A stretch of DNA of 64,000 nt from Mycolicibacterium boenickei. Lineage in GTDB: Bacteria > Actinomycetota > Actinomycetes > Mycobacteriales > Mycobacteriaceae. Made by a program: the position numbers and the translations under genes. The stretch is from NCBI RefSeq assembly GCF_010731295.1, contig NZ_AP022579.1:6262001-6326000 (forward strand). The letters run 5' to 3'. This document shows positions 8,804 through 17,810 of the stretch, in pieces (the stretch's first letter is position 1; every line of letters starts with the position of its first letter). The notes under the pieces are model-generated. The model worked only from the letters and a program-made list of their open reading frames with translations, had not been told where the DNA came from and made no database searches.

Positions 8804-9571
8804 ATGGCAAGCGTGGATTCAGATACCCGTCAGAGTCGCATCGTGGAGTTCGCGCGCAGCCGGGGCCGCGTCGAGGTGCTGACGCTGGCCGAGGAACTCG
8901 ACGTGGCGGCCGAGACCATCCGCCGCGACCTCAAGGCCCTGGCCGGCAGGCGCCTACTCAAACGGGTGCACGGCGGCGCGATCCCCCTGGAGACCGCCGC
9001 GTTCGAATCCACGGTCGAATACCGCAGCCAGGTGGATCTGGCCCAGAAACACCGCATCGCCGCCGCGGCGGCACATCTGTTGCACGGCGCCGAAACCGTC
9101 TACCTGGACGAGGGTTTCACGCCGCGGCTGATCGCCGAACAGCTCGCCGATCAGGAGCTGACCGTGGTGACGTCCTCGCTGCTGGCCGCCGAAGCGCTGG
9201 CACACAGCGAGACGGTGACCGTCATGATGATCGGTGGGCGCATGCGCGGACGCACCCTGGCCACCGTCGACCACTGGGCGGTGGAGCGGTTGAGCAGCCT
9301 GGTCATCGACATCGCCTTCCTGGGCACCAACGGAATCACTGCCGAGCACGGCCTCACCACACCGGATCCCGCCGTGGCGGCGGTGAAGCAGACCGCGGTG
9401 CAGGTCGCGCAACGGTGCGTGCTGGTGGCCGCGCACTCCAAGTTCGGGGAGACGAGTTTCTGCCGGTTCGCGAATGTCTCCGACTTCGAGTCCATCGTCA
9501 CCGGCACCGAGTTGCCCCCGGGGGAAGCGCAACGCTACGAAGCGTTGGGGCCGTCGGTGATCCGCGCCTGA
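8804..9571 (+). CDS. DeoR/GlpR-family sugar-phosphate-responsive repressor
   Basis: 255 aa. An N-terminal DeoR helix-turn-helix (LTLAEELDVAAETIRRDLKAL, then LLKRVHGGAI) is followed by a DeoRC sensor domain with the conserved DEGFT, VVTSS, GGRMRGRT, FLGTNGI and KQTAV segments. Such repressors sense a phosphorylated sugar. It lies 26 bp after the PTS gene and probably binds the TGCCCAYT repeats upstream of it. No clear Shine-Dalgarno precedes the ATG at 8804; a GTG at 8813 is an alternative. Its 3' end overlaps the convergent hydrolase by 37 bp. Confidence 0.88.
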   Translation: MASVDSDTRQSRIVEFARSRGRVEVLTLAEELDVAAETIRRDLKALAGRRLLKRVHGGAIPLETAAFESTVEYRSQVDLAQKHRIAAAAAHLLHGAETVYLDEGFTPRLIAEQLADQELTVVTSSLLAAEALAHSETVTVMMIGGRMRGRTLATVDHWAVERLSSLVIDIAFLGTNGITAEHGLTTPDPAVAAVKQTAVQVAQRCVLVAAHSKFGETSFCRFANVSDFESIVTGTELPPGEAQRYEALGPSVIRA

Positions 9572-10488
9572 GGATCGTCCCAGAACTGCCCCGCACGTCG
9601 CGCGATCTCTTCCGGATATTCGCCGTTGATGGCATGTGAAGCATCGGCCCAGAGTTCGACCTGCCCGCGCGCCAACAGCTCTCGTGCCCGCACGACTGCG
9701 CGATCTGGCTTGAGCATGACACTGCGGCCTGCGATCAACGCCAGCACCGGAACGTCCAGCCTCCGCAACTGGTCATCGGTGAACAGTTGCGGCATCGGGG
9801 TGCGCAGCGTGAAATCCTTTGCCCCGGCATCGATCAGCGCGGACTCGATCTCGGCGCCCGCCATGTCGGAGCCGCCGGCTATCCAGCTGTGCACCCGACG
9901 GCGCCAACTCTCCGGCACCCCCGGCGCGAACAGCGTCACCGAGGCAAGCATCGCCTTGGCCGGGATGCCGGTGAAGGTGACCACCGGGTCGAGCAGGGCC
10001 AGCGAAGCGATCCGCCGCGGCCGGTGCACCGCGTAGTTCACGGCGGTCCAGCCGCCGATCGACACCCCGAGCAGATGCGCTTTGTCCAGCTCGAGACCGG
10101 CCAGTGCCTCGTCGAGCCACTGCGCCTGGTCCGCACCCCCGCGAATCGCCCTGTGCTGCACGGACAGACCCGCCTCACCGAGCAGGTCGATGCCGTAGAC
10201 CGTGCGGCGTTGCAGGAGCGGCCCGAGATTGCCTCGGTACATCGGCGTCGACGCGTTGCGGCCCGGCAACAGCACCACCGGTGCGCCCGCGTCCGGCCCG
10301 GCGAAACGGTAAGCCCGCACGGACCCGAACGAGGTTGGCACGTCGAACAGTTCGAACTGCGGCAAAGCCGCCATCCCGGCCCGGTACGTGCCAAGGAAAT
10401 GCTCGAACGCGGCATCGGAGACGAACGCTCCCAGCCCACCCCGGTCCCACCGCCCGGCGATGTTGACCTCGGGAACCCGTAGATCCAT
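9535..10488 (-). CDS. Alpha/beta-fold hydrolase
   Basis: 317 aa. The nucleophile elbow is GVSIGGW (Ser), with an oxyanion-type PGRNASTPMYRGN region before it and a probable catalytic histidine in the late segment ADASHAINGEYPEE. The fold matches small-ester or lactone hydrolases; the substrate is unknown. The frame is open 66 bp further upstream, but that extension lies inside a repeated palindrome at 10514-10560, so I use the ATG at 10486-10488. No obvious functional link with its neighbours. Confidence 0.78.
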   Translation of the reverse strand: MDLRVPEVNIAGRWDRGGLGAFVSDAAFEHFLGTYRAGMAALPQFELFDVPTSFGSVRAYRFAGPDAGAPVVLLPGRNASTPMYRGNLGPLLQRRTVYGIDLLGEAGLSVQHRAIRGGADQAQWLDEALAGLELDKAHLLGVSIGGWTAVNYAVHRPRRIASLALLDPVVTFTGIPAKAMLASVTLFAPGVPESWRRRVHSWIAGGSDMAGAEIESALIDAGAKDFTLRTPMPQLFTDDQLRRLDVPVLALIAGRSVMLKPDRAVVRARELLARGQVELWADASHAINGEYPEEIARRAGQFWDDPQARITDGPNAS

Positions 10489-10513
10489 CAGACCTCGATC
10501 AACGTCGTCCAAC

Positions 10514-10560
10514 GTTGACTTGTGTGCGAAATTTCTCCGGAAACTCGCACACAAGCCGAC
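10514..10560. repeat. Palindromic repeat element, copy A
   Basis: Inverted repeat with arms GTTGACTTGTGTGCGA at 10514-10529 and TCGCACACAAGCCGAC at 10545-10560 (two mismatches between arms), loop centred on TTCTCCGGAA. It is a diverged copy of the palindromes at 59871-59923 and 60823-60869. It sits between the hydrolase start and the glmS stop. Confidence 0.75.
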
Positions 10561-10576
10561 ATTCGAGGTGCAGCCG

Positions 10577-12454
10577 CTACTCGACGGTGACGGACTTGGC
10601 CAGGTTGCGCGGCTTGTCGACGTCGTACCCGCGCGCCCGGGCCACCCCGGCCGCGAACACCTGCAGCGGGATGGTCGACAGCAACGGCTGGAAAAGCGTT
10701 GACACCGCCGGGATCTCGATCAGGTGATCGGCGTACGGCCGGACGGTGTCGTCACCCTCCTCGGCGATCACGATGGTCACCGCACCGCGGGCCTGGATCT
10801 CGCGGATGTTGGACAGCAGCTTGGCGTGCAGCATCTGCGCGTTCTTGGGTGACGGCATCACCACGATCACCGGCAGGTCTTCGTCGATCAGCGCGATCGG
10901 ACCGTGCTTGAGCTCGCCGGCGGCGAAGCCCTCGGCATGCATGTACGCCAGCTCCTTGAGCTTGAGCGCACCCTCCAGCGCCACCGGGTAGCCGACGTGC
11001 CGGCCCAGGAACAGCACCGTCGGCGACGTCGCGAACTGCCGGGCCAACTGCCCCACCGATTCGATGCCGGCCAGCACGCGGCCGATCAATGCCGGCATGG
11101 CCTCCAGATCGTGGTACTCGCGCTCGACCTCGTCGGGGTACTTGGTCCCGCGGGCCTGCGCCAGCGCCAGCCCCACCAGGTAGTTCGCCGCGATCTGGGC
11201 CAGGAACGTCTTGGTGGCGGCCACACCGATCTCCGGCCCGGCCCGGGTGTAGAGCACCGCGTCCGCCTCGCGCGGGATCTGGCTGCCGTTGGTGTTGCAG
11301 ATCGCCAACACCTTGGCCTTCTGGGTCTTGGCGTGCCGCACCGCCTCCAACGTGTCGGCGGTCTCGCCGGACTGCGAGATCGCGATCACCAGGGTGCTGC
11401 GGTCCAGCACCGGGTCGCGGTAGCGGAACTCGCTGGCGAGCTCGACCTCGACGGGCAGCCGGGTCCAGTGTTCGATGGCGTATTTGGCCAGCAGACCGGA
11501 GTGGTAGGCGGTGCCGCAGGCGACGATGAAGACCTTGTCGATCTCGCGCAGTTCCTGATCGGACAGGCGCTGCTCGTCGAGCACGATCTGGCCGTCGACG
11601 AAATGCCCCAGCAGGGTGTCGGCGACCGCGGCCGGCTGCTCGGCGATCTCCTTGAGCATGAAGTAGTCGTAGCCACCCTTTTCGGCGGCATCCAGGTCCC
11701 AGTCGATGTGGAATTCCCGGTAGTCCCGGCCGGCCTCCAGGTCGTCCCGGCCGAAGAAGTCGGTGATCCGGTAGCCGTCGGCGGTCAGCACCACAGCCTG
11801 ATCCTGACCGAGTTCGACGGCATTGCGGGTGTGCTCGATGAAAGCCGCCACATCGGAGCCGACGAACATCTCTCCCTCGCCGATACCCACGACGAGCGGC
11901 GTGGACCGGCGGGCGGCGACGATCGTGCCCGGATCATCGGCGTTCGCGAACACCAGGGTGAAGTGGCCTTCCAGGCGCTGCAGCACGGCCAGCACCGAGG
12001 CGGGAAAGTCCCCGGCGGTGTCGCCGTCGGCGTACTGCCGGGCCACCAGGTGCACGGCCACCTCGGAGTCGGTGTCGCTGGCGAACTCGACCCCGGCGGC
12101 CTCCAGCTCGGCGCGCAGGACGGCGAAGTTCTCGATGATGCCGTTGTGGACGACGGCGATCTTGCCCGCCGCGTCGCGGTGCGGATGCGCGTTGCGGTCG
12201 GTGGGACGGCCATGGGTGGCCCAGCGGGTGTGGCCGAGGCCGGTACTACCGGTCAGCACACCTTCGTCGGTCTCGGCGAGGGTGGCCTCCAGGTTGGCCA
12301 GCCGGCCCGCGCGGCGACGTACCGTCAACCCGCCGTTGCCGTCGATCAGCGCGATGCCCGCGGAGTCGTAGCCGCGGTATTCCATCCGGCGCAGCGCGTC
12401 GACCACGATGTCTCGGGCCGGGCGCGCCCCGACGTAGCCGACGATTCCACACAT
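10577..12454 (-). CDS. glmS: Glutamine--fructose-6-phosphate aminotransferase
   Basis: 625 aa. The nucleophile cysteine is Cys2 in MCGIVGYVG, followed by the glutaminase domain (GLGHTRWATHG, HNGIIENF) and two SIS isomerase domains (CGTAYHSGL, ISQSGETADT, and the C-terminal AKSVTVE end). It makes glucosamine-6-phosphate for peptidoglycan and is essential in most bacteria. The frame is open further upstream, but the ATG at 12452-12454 is the only one that exposes Cys2. No glmS ribozyme is seen. It is the first anchor of conserved synteny. Confidence 0.97.
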   Translation of the reverse strand: MCGIVGYVGARPARDIVVDALRRMEYRGYDSAGIALIDGNGGLTVRRRAGRLANLEATLAETDEGVLTGSTGLGHTRWATHGRPTDRNAHPHRDAAGKIAVVHNGIIENFAVLRAELEAAGVEFASDTDSEVAVHLVARQYADGDTAGDFPASVLAVLQRLEGHFTLVFANADDPGTIVAARRSTPLVVGIGEGEMFVGSDVAAFIEHTRNAVELGQDQAVVLTADGYRITDFFGRDDLEAGRDYREFHIDWDLDAAEKGGYDYFMLKEIAEQPAAVADTLLGHFVDGQIVLDEQRLSDQELREIDKVFIVACGTAYHSGLLAKYAIEHWTRLPVEVELASEFRYRDPVLDRSTLVIAISQSGETADTLEAVRHAKTQKAKVLAICNTNGSQIPREADAVLYTRAGPEIGVAATKTFLAQIAANYLVGLALAQARGTKYPDEVEREYHDLEAMPALIGRVLAGIESVGQLARQFATSPTVLFLGRHVGYPVALEGALKLKELAYMHAEGFAAGELKHGPIALIDEDLPVIVVMPSPKNAQMLHAKLLSNIREIQARGAVTIVIAEEGDDTVRPYADHLIEIPAVSTLFQPLLSTIPLQVFAAGVARARGYDVDKPRNLAKSVTVE

Positions 12455-12602
12455 AGGGTCCCAGGGTAGTGCAGTCGGAGCGCTGGCCCGATTCCGCGCG
12501 ACGGCGTTTGACACATATCACCCCACGGCGAAACCACCCGGGCGCGCCTCAGGCGCGATCGGCCCGCTCACGCGCCGCGACGGCCTGCGCTACGGTCAAC
12601 GC

Positions 12603-13454
12603 GTGGCCAGCACAAAGAAGCTCTTCGCGGGGTTGACCCGCCGCGGACCGCATCGGGTTCTGCGCGGTGACCTGGCGTTCGCCGGCATGCCAGGAGTGGT
12701 GTACACACCCGAGTCCGGCCTGAACCTGCCCGGTGTGGTGTTCGGCCACGAATGGATGACACGCGCGGAGAACTACACCGGCACGCTCGAGCACCTGGCG
12801 TCGTGGGGCATCGTCGCGGCGGCGCCCGACACCGAGACGGGCCTGGCTCCGTCAGTGCTCAATTTCGCCTTCGATCTGGGCGCGGCCCTCGAGATCATCA
12901 CCGGGGTGCGGCTGGGGACCGGCAAGATCAGCGTGCACCCGGGGAAGCGCGGTGTGGTCGGGCACGGTTTCGGCGGATCGGCCGCGGTGTTCGCCGCCGC
13001 CGGTATGGGTGGTGACCCGGCCCGCCCGAAGGCCGTGGTGTCGCTGTTCCCGACCGTGACCAAGCCGCCGGCCGAACAGCCCGCGTCGACGCTGCGGGTA
13101 CCGGGCCTGGTCCTGACTGCCCCCGGCGACCCGATGACACTGCGCTCGAACGCCGTGGAACTGGCCCGCGCGTGGGACGGCGCGACGCTGCGGACGGTCA
13201 GCAAGGCGCAGGCCGGTGGTCTGGTCGAGGGGCGTCGCCTGGCGCGTTTCATCGGGCTCCCCGGCGCAGACAAGGACACCCAGAAGATCGTCCGCGGCCT
13301 GCTCACCGGGTACCTGCTGGCCACATTGGCCGGCGACAAGACCTACCGCGACTTCGCTGATCCTGAGGGCGATCTGCCGCACACCGAGCACGCCGACCCG
13401 AACGCCGATCCGGTGGCACTGGAGGACAAGGTCGTGGCGCTGCTCAAGCCGTAG
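12603..13454 (+). CDS. Dienelactone-hydrolase-like protein (Rv3438-like)
   Basis: 283 aa alpha/beta-hydrolase fold with a PGVVFGHEWMT segment, a GHGFGGSAA elbow in which the usual nucleophile position is Gly/Phe rather than Cys or Ser, and a late AD-His region (DLPHTEHADP). The altered elbow suggests either a non-hydrolytic role or a shifted catalytic site. It starts with GTG at 12603, divergent from glmS. In M. tuberculosis I recall a similar dienelactone-hydrolase-like gene (Rv3438) at this place, so it is the left border of the accessory block. Confidence 0.8.
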   Translation: MASTKKLFAGLTRRGPHRVLRGDLAFAGMPGVVYTPESGLNLPGVVFGHEWMTRAENYTGTLEHLASWGIVAAAPDTETGLAPSVLNFAFDLGAALEIITGVRLGTGKISVHPGKRGVVGHGFGGSAAVFAAAGMGGDPARPKAVVSLFPTVTKPPAEQPASTLRVPGLVLTAPGDPMTLRSNAVELARAWDGATLRTVSKAQAGGLVEGRRLARFIGLPGADKDTQKIVRGLLTGYLLATLAGDKTYRDFADPEGDLPHTEHADPNADPVALEDKVVALLKP

Positions 13455-13461
13455 CCGGGCG

Positions 13462-14178
13462 TCACACCAGGGTGGTACCGCCGTCGACGGTCAGCACCAC
13501 GCCGGTGCCGAACTCCTGTTCCATCAGATAGACGTAGGCCGACGCGGTATCGGTGGGTTCTCCGATCCGGCCCACGGGGAGATTGCTCGCGAACTGCTCG
13601 TACACCGCGTCCCGATCCGCCTCACCGAGCGCCGACCACAGTGGTGTCCGGATCGGCCCCGGGGCAACAGCATTGACGCGCAGCGGGGCGAGTTCGACGG
13701 CCAGGGCCCGGGTCATCGCGTTGATCGCACCGCAGACCGCGGTGGGCAGCACTCCCAGTCCGGGCTTCTCAGCGGCCGTGCCACTGGTCAACGTGATCGA
13801 CCCGCCCGGGGTGATCCGGGGCGCGAAAGCGCGAATGACCTGCAGTTGGCCGGTGAAGCGGGTGCCGAGGAAGTCACCGATCACTTCGGCGGTGAGTTCC
13901 GCCAGTCCGACCATGGTGAGTGACTCCCCTGCGGTGAACACGAGATGCTCGATCTGCCCGACCTCGTCGACGAGGTGACTGAGCGACGCAGGGTCACCGA
14001 GGTCGACAGTCATCCCGCGAGCGGTCTCGCCGAGTCCGGCCACGGCGCGATCGACGTTGGATTGGTTGCGCGACACCACGATCGAGATGCCGCCTCGGTC
14101 CACCACCGCTTCCGCGACGCCCAGACCGATACCCGAGGTACCGCCGACGACCAGGACCCGTGCGTTCTTGAGGTTCAT
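13462..14178 (-). CDS. SDR-fold protein lacking the YxxxK pair
   Basis: 238 aa. The N-terminal nucleotide motif is VVGGTSGIGLG, then FTAGES in place of the usual NNAG, and TLTSGTAAEKPG where the catalytic serine region lies. At the position of the YxxxK motif the protein reads PTAVC before GAINAMTRALAVEL, so both the catalytic tyrosine and lysine are missing. The C-terminal VLTVDGGTTLV is normal. Either it uses another residue or it acts as a binding protein. It is divergent from a LysR regulator 71 bp away, which probably controls it. Confidence 0.82.
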   Translation of the reverse strand: MNLKNARVLVVGGTSGIGLGVAEAVVDRGGISIVVSRNQSNVDRAVAGLGETARGMTVDLGDPASLSHLVDEVGQIEHLVFTAGESLTMVGLAELTAEVIGDFLGTRFTGQLQVIRAFAPRITPGGSITLTSGTAAEKPGLGVLPTAVCGAINAMTRALAVELAPLRVNAVAPGPIRTPLWSALGEADRDAVYEQFASNLPVGRIGEPTDTASAYVYLMEQEFGTGVVLTVDGGTTLV

Positions 14179-14223
14179 GAGTCCACTGTGAGTTCACCCG
14201 AGCTCGGTCGTCCAAGACTCTTT

Positions 14224-14249
14224 TCGCCGTTCGGCGATACCCTCAAGGC
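14224..14249. promoter_or_regulatory. LysR-type box and leaderless -10 element
   Basis: TCGCCG-TT-CGGCGA at 14224-14237 is a perfect 14-bp palindrome, followed by TACCCT at 14238-14243, six bases before the LysR ATG at 14250. The pair fits an autoregulatory LysR site placed on a leaderless promoter and also able to act on the divergent SDR gene. Confidence 0.5.
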
Positions 14250-15134
14250 ATGGGCGTGCCCGATCTCGACCTGCGCAAGCTGCGGTATTTCGTCGCAGTC
14301 GCCGAGGAGCTCAATTTCGGGCGTGCCGCGCAGCGCCTGCACATCGCGCAGCCCGTGCTGTCACGACAGATCCGGTCGTTCGAGAACGAGCTCGGTACCC
14401 AACTGTTCCTCCGCGACAGCGCCGGTACCCAACTGACCACCGCCGGCGCCCAGTTGCTGCAGGATGCCAAAGTTCTGCTCGACGACGCCCGAGCGCTGCG
14501 GCAGCGGTTGGCCCGAGCCGCTGGGCACACCGTGACCGTGACGGTCGGGGTGATGGCCGGGCTTCGCGCGACCGCGGCGGCCGCCGCGTTCGAGGCAGGC
14601 GACCCGCGCCGCCGCGCGGTGGTGCGCCAGATCCCGTGGCAGCAGCAGGCCGAGCTGGTCAGGTCCGGCGAGGTGGATGTGGTCTACGCGCGCGAACCCG
14701 TCGACCACCGCGGGCTGGGCAGCGCCCCGCTCCTGGAAGAGCCGATGGACGCGGTGTTGCCCGCCGACGACGATCTGGTGGCGCGCGGATCGGTACGGTT
14801 GGCGGATCTCGCATCACGCGTGTTGCTGCTGCCGGACCCCGCGATGGTTCCGGGCTGGCAGACCGACATCGTCGGGCCCGGCCAACGTTGGGCACCACCC
14901 CGCGAAGAGTTCCGCACCGTGGAGGACAAACTCGAACATGTCGCCGCGCGTGAGGGTTTCGTCATCCTGCCGCACTCCACGACCGCGTACTACCGGCGGC
15001 CAGACGTGCGTGCGGTGCCGATCGAGGACCTCGGCCCGAGTCGCGTCACCCTGATCTGGAATGCAGCCACCGACAACCCGATACGAGACGAGTTCGTCGC
15101 GGCCGCGCTGGCGTGCCGGGATCAGACAACGTGA
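14250..15134 (+). CDS. LysR-family regulator
   Basis: 294 aa. The classic LysR helix-turn-helix is at the N-terminus (LRKLRYFVAVAEELNFGRAAQRLHIAQPVLSRQI, then a linker helix), followed by a periplasmic-binding-protein-like effector domain. The effector is not predictable. The ATG at 14250 lies six bases after a TACCCT box, so it is probably leaderless. Divergent transcription from the SDR gene suggests that gene is its target. Confidence 0.88.
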   Translation: MGVPDLDLRKLRYFVAVAEELNFGRAAQRLHIAQPVLSRQIRSFENELGTQLFLRDSAGTQLTTAGAQLLQDAKVLLDDARALRQRLARAAGHTVTVTVGVMAGLRATAAAAAFEAGDPRRRAVVRQIPWQQQAELVRSGEVDVVYAREPVDHRGLGSAPLLEEPMDAVLPADDDLVARGSVRLADLASRVLLLPDPAMVPGWQTDIVGPGQRWAPPREEFRTVEDKLEHVAAREGFVILPHSTTAYYRRPDVRAVPIEDLGPSRVTLIWNAATDNPIRDEFVAAALACRDQTT

Positions 15135-15173
15135 TCACGCCGAGCAGCTACACCACCCAGCCAACCACCTTGC

Positions 15174-16313
15174 TCACGCCGTGATGCCTGCGGCGTCGCT
15201 GGGCAGGTGCTCCCCCAGCCGGGGCGGTGCGCTGCGGTACTGCACCGGCGTCGCCGACAGCGACACCGGGTTGGCGACCTGAGGGGTGCTGCTTCCGGGC
15301 ACCGGGACCGTCGCGGCCAAACCCAGTTTCTCGGCGAAGCTGAACGCCTCGGCCATGTCGTTGATGGGTCCGGCGGGCACCCCAACGGACGTGAGGACGT
15401 CGTACCAGTGGTCGGCGCCGTGATCGCTGAACCTGGCCTCCAGGAGTGCGCAGAGTGCATCTCGATGGCGCACCCGTAAGGCATTGGAGGTGAAGCGTTC
15501 GTCGTCGGCGAGCGCGTCGAGGCCTAGCGCATTGACCAGCAGCCGGAACTGCTTGTCGTTACCGACGGCCAGCGCGATGGGGCGATCGGCGGTGTTGAAG
15601 GTTTGATACGGCGCGATGCTGGGGTGCCGGTTGCCCATGGCGGCCGGGACGGCGCCGGCCCCCAGGAATCCCGAGGCCTGGTTGACCATGGAAGACAACA
15701 ACACTGACAACAGGTCGGTGTCGACGCGTTGCCCCTCCCCCGTACGGTCACGATGGGCCAGTGCCACCAGGATTCCGCTGAGGGCATGCGCGCCGGTGAG
15801 CACGTCGACCATCGCAACACCAACTTTGGTCGGCTCGCCGGGTTGTGGGCCGGTGATGCTCATCAGCCCGCCGACGGCCTGGACCAGCAGGTCGTAGCCG
15901 GGCAGCTCGGCGCCGCCGGCACGGCCGAATCCGGTGATGGCGCAGTAGATCAGGTCGGGTTTGATCTCGCGGAGGGTGTCGTAACCGAGACCGAGCTTCT
16001 CCATGGTGCCCGGCCGGAAGTTCTCGACGACGATGTCGGCGCCGCTGACCAGCTCGCGGGCCCGGGCAACGTCGTCGGGATCGGTGAGATCGAGCACCAC
16101 AGAACGCTTGTTGCGGTTGACGGAATTGAAGTAGGTGGCCACGCCGTCTGCGTCATACGGCGGGCCCCATTCGCGGGTGTCGTCCCCGACGCCCGGCCGT
16201 TCGATCTTGATGACGTCCGCCCCGAAGTCGCCGAGCATCATCGTGGCGTACGGGCCGGCGAGCACGCGGCTGAAGTCGACGACGGTGATTCCGTCGAGTG
16301 CGCCGGCGATCAT
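15174..16313 (-). CDS. Class III CoA-transferase, candidate glutarate CoA-transferase
   Basis: 379 aa CaiB/BaiF-type protein. Motifs include VVDFSRVLAGPYATMMLGDFGADVIKIE at the N-terminus, NRNKRS and VENFRPG, and the catalytic aspartate is Asp170 in AMVDVLTG, aligned with Asp169 of formyl-CoA transferase. These enzymes move CoA between carboxylic acids. Its ATG overlaps the stop of the upstream aldehyde dehydrogenase gene. Because a glutaryl-CoA-dehydrogenase-like gene and a GabT-type gene lie in the same - strand operon, a succinyl-CoA:glutarate CoA-transferase (SUGCT-like) role is likely; this is inference from context. Confidence 0.85.
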   Translation of the reverse strand: MIAGALDGITVVDFSRVLAGPYATMMLGDFGADVIKIERPGVGDDTREWGPPYDADGVATYFNSVNRNKRSVVLDLTDPDDVARARELVSGADIVVENFRPGTMEKLGLGYDTLREIKPDLIYCAITGFGRAGGAELPGYDLLVQAVGGLMSITGPQPGEPTKVGVAMVDVLTGAHALSGILVALAHRDRTGEGQRVDTDLLSVLLSSMVNQASGFLGAGAVPAAMGNRHPSIAPYQTFNTADRPIALAVGNDKQFRLLVNALGLDALADDERFTSNALRVRHRDALCALLEARFSDHGADHWYDVLTSVGVPAGPINDMAEAFSFAEKLGLAATVPVPGSSTPQVANPVSLSATPVQYRSAPPRLGEHLPSDAAGITA

Positions 16314-17782
16314 GAGCGCGGCGCTCCGCCGCGCACGTACGCCGTTGTGGTGTGGGTGAAGAATTCCCGGGCAGCCGATCCCTGTTCCTTCGGACCCAGC
16401 CCGCTCTTCTTGGCGCCACCGAACGGCACATGCGGATCCGCACCCGCGGATTCGGAGTTGACGTGCAGCACCCCGACGTCGATGTGTTCGATCGCCTGCA
16501 GGGCGCGGGTCAGGTCCTGGGTGAAAACCGCTGCCGAAAGGCCGAATTCGCTGTCATTGGCGAGCGCGAACGCTTCCTCGGCGTCGGCCGCGCGGCGCAC
16601 CGCGAGCACTGGGCCGAACAACTCGTCGGTCCACAGGTCGGCGGGCCGGTCGCCGAGTTCGATGACCGTCGGCGCGATGAAGTAGCCCTGAGCCCGCATC
16701 TCGTCCGTATACGACTGCCCGCCGGCCAGGACTGTCGCCCCCTGGGTCCGCGCACTTTCGATGCCGGTCGTGATGGACTTGTGTGCCGACTCGCTGACGA
16801 CCGGCCCCATCTGAGTGGCCTCATCAACCGGATCGCCGACGACGAGTGCCCCGGCCCGGTCGACGAGCGCGTCCAGGAAACGGTCGGCGATGTTCTCGGT
16901 GAGGATCAATCGGGAAGTGGCCGTGCACTTCTGGCCGGTCGACCGGAAGGCACCCAACATCACCTGCTCGACCGCCAGGTCCAGATCGGCGTCGTCGAGC
17001 ACAACGGCGGCATTCTTACCGCCCATCTCGGCTTGCGCCGGCACCCCACGGGCGGCTGCCATGCTGGCGATCCGCCGCCCGATATCGGTGGATCCGGTGA
17101 AGGTGACGGCATCGACGCCGGGATGGTTGACGATCCCGTCTCCGATGGCCGAGCCGCCGATGAGCAAATTGAGCACACCCGCGGGCAGACCCGCGATGTC
17201 GAGCGCACTCGCCAGGCGCGTCGCGAGCAACGGCACGGTGCTCGCCGGCTTCCACACCACCGCGTTGCCGTAGATCAGGGCCGGTGCGATCTTCCACGCC
17301 GGGATGGCGATCGGAAAGTTGAACGGGGTGATGACGCCCACGACCCCAATCGGCTTGCGGGTCACCAGGATCTGTTCACCGGCCCGCGGGGAGGCATAGA
17401 TCTCGCCGGCCTGCCGGTCCCCCTCGTTGCCGTAGTAACGCAGGATCTGGGCCGCGCGACGCACTTCACCGATGCCTTCGGCCAGCGTCTTGCCTTCCTC
17501 CACCGACAGGTCGCGCCCCCACTCGCCGGCGTTGTCGTCGAGGATCTCGGCCGCGGCCAGCAGCACGCCGCCGCGCGCCGCCATCGGGGTGGCTGCCCAC
17601 GCGCGAACCGAGTCGCCGGCAGCTGCCACCGCCGCTTCGAGGTGGTCTGCGCTCGCGGCCCCGCCTTCTGCGACGACAGACTGTGGCCGCGAAGGATCGA
17701 CACTGCGGACGCTGTCACCCTCGCCGGAAATCCATTGTCCGGCAATGAGGTGCCGCAGACGCGCGGGTGTGTGCGTGGTCAT
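16310..17782 (-). CDS. Semialdehyde dehydrogenase (ALDH superfamily)
   Basis: 490 aa with the complete aldehyde dehydrogenase layout: [18 protein letters not shown] at the cofactor site, Glu252 in AEMGGKNA and catalytic Cys286 in STGQKC. The type resembles vanillin and 2-oxoglutarate-semialdehyde dehydrogenases. A GGAG lies 7 nt before the ATG at 17780-17782. In this operon it would oxidise glutarate semialdehyde (from 5-aminovalerate) or succinate semialdehyde (from GABA), the product of the GabT-like enzyme encoded upstream. Confidence 0.88.
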   Translation of the reverse strand: MTTHTPARLRHLIAGQWISGEGDSVRSVDPSRPQSVVAEGGAASADHLEAAVAAAGDSVRAWAATPMAARGGVLLAAAEILDDNAGEWGRDLSVEEGKTLAEGIGEVRRAAQILRYYGNEGDRQAGEIYASPRAGEQILVTRKPIGVVGVITPFNFPIAIPAWKIAPALIYGNAVVWKPASTVPLLATRLASALDIAGLPAGVLNLLIGGSAIGDGIVNHPGVDAVTFTGSTDIGRRIASMAAARGVPAQAEMGGKNAAVVLDDADLDLAVEQVMLGAFRSTGQKCTATSRLILTENIADRFLDALVDRAGALVVGDPVDEATQMGPVVSESAHKSITTGIESARTQGATVLAGGQSYTDEMRAQGYFIAPTVIELGDRPADLWTDELFGPVLAVRRAADAEEAFALANDSEFGLSAAVFTQDLTRALQAIEHIDVGVLHVNSESAGADPHVPFGGAKKSGLGPKEQGSAAREFFTHTTTAYVRGGAPRS

Positions 17783-17810
17783 CCGATTGCTCCAATCAGG
17801 TTGCGGCGGC

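Noticed and set aside
10904..12469. A 521-codon open frame on the + strand
   Set aside because: Antisense to glmS; no family resemblance.
12455..12602. Possible glmS ribozyme or riboswitch upstream of glmS
   Set aside because: The leader is short, and no ribozyme-like core pairing was recognisable; the glmS ribozyme is characteristic of Gram-positive low-GC bacteria.
16760..16790. A further copy of the GGCTTGTGTGCGAG palindrome
   Set aside because: Only a short match (CTTGTGTGC) within the aldehyde dehydrogenase coding sequence, without the second arm.
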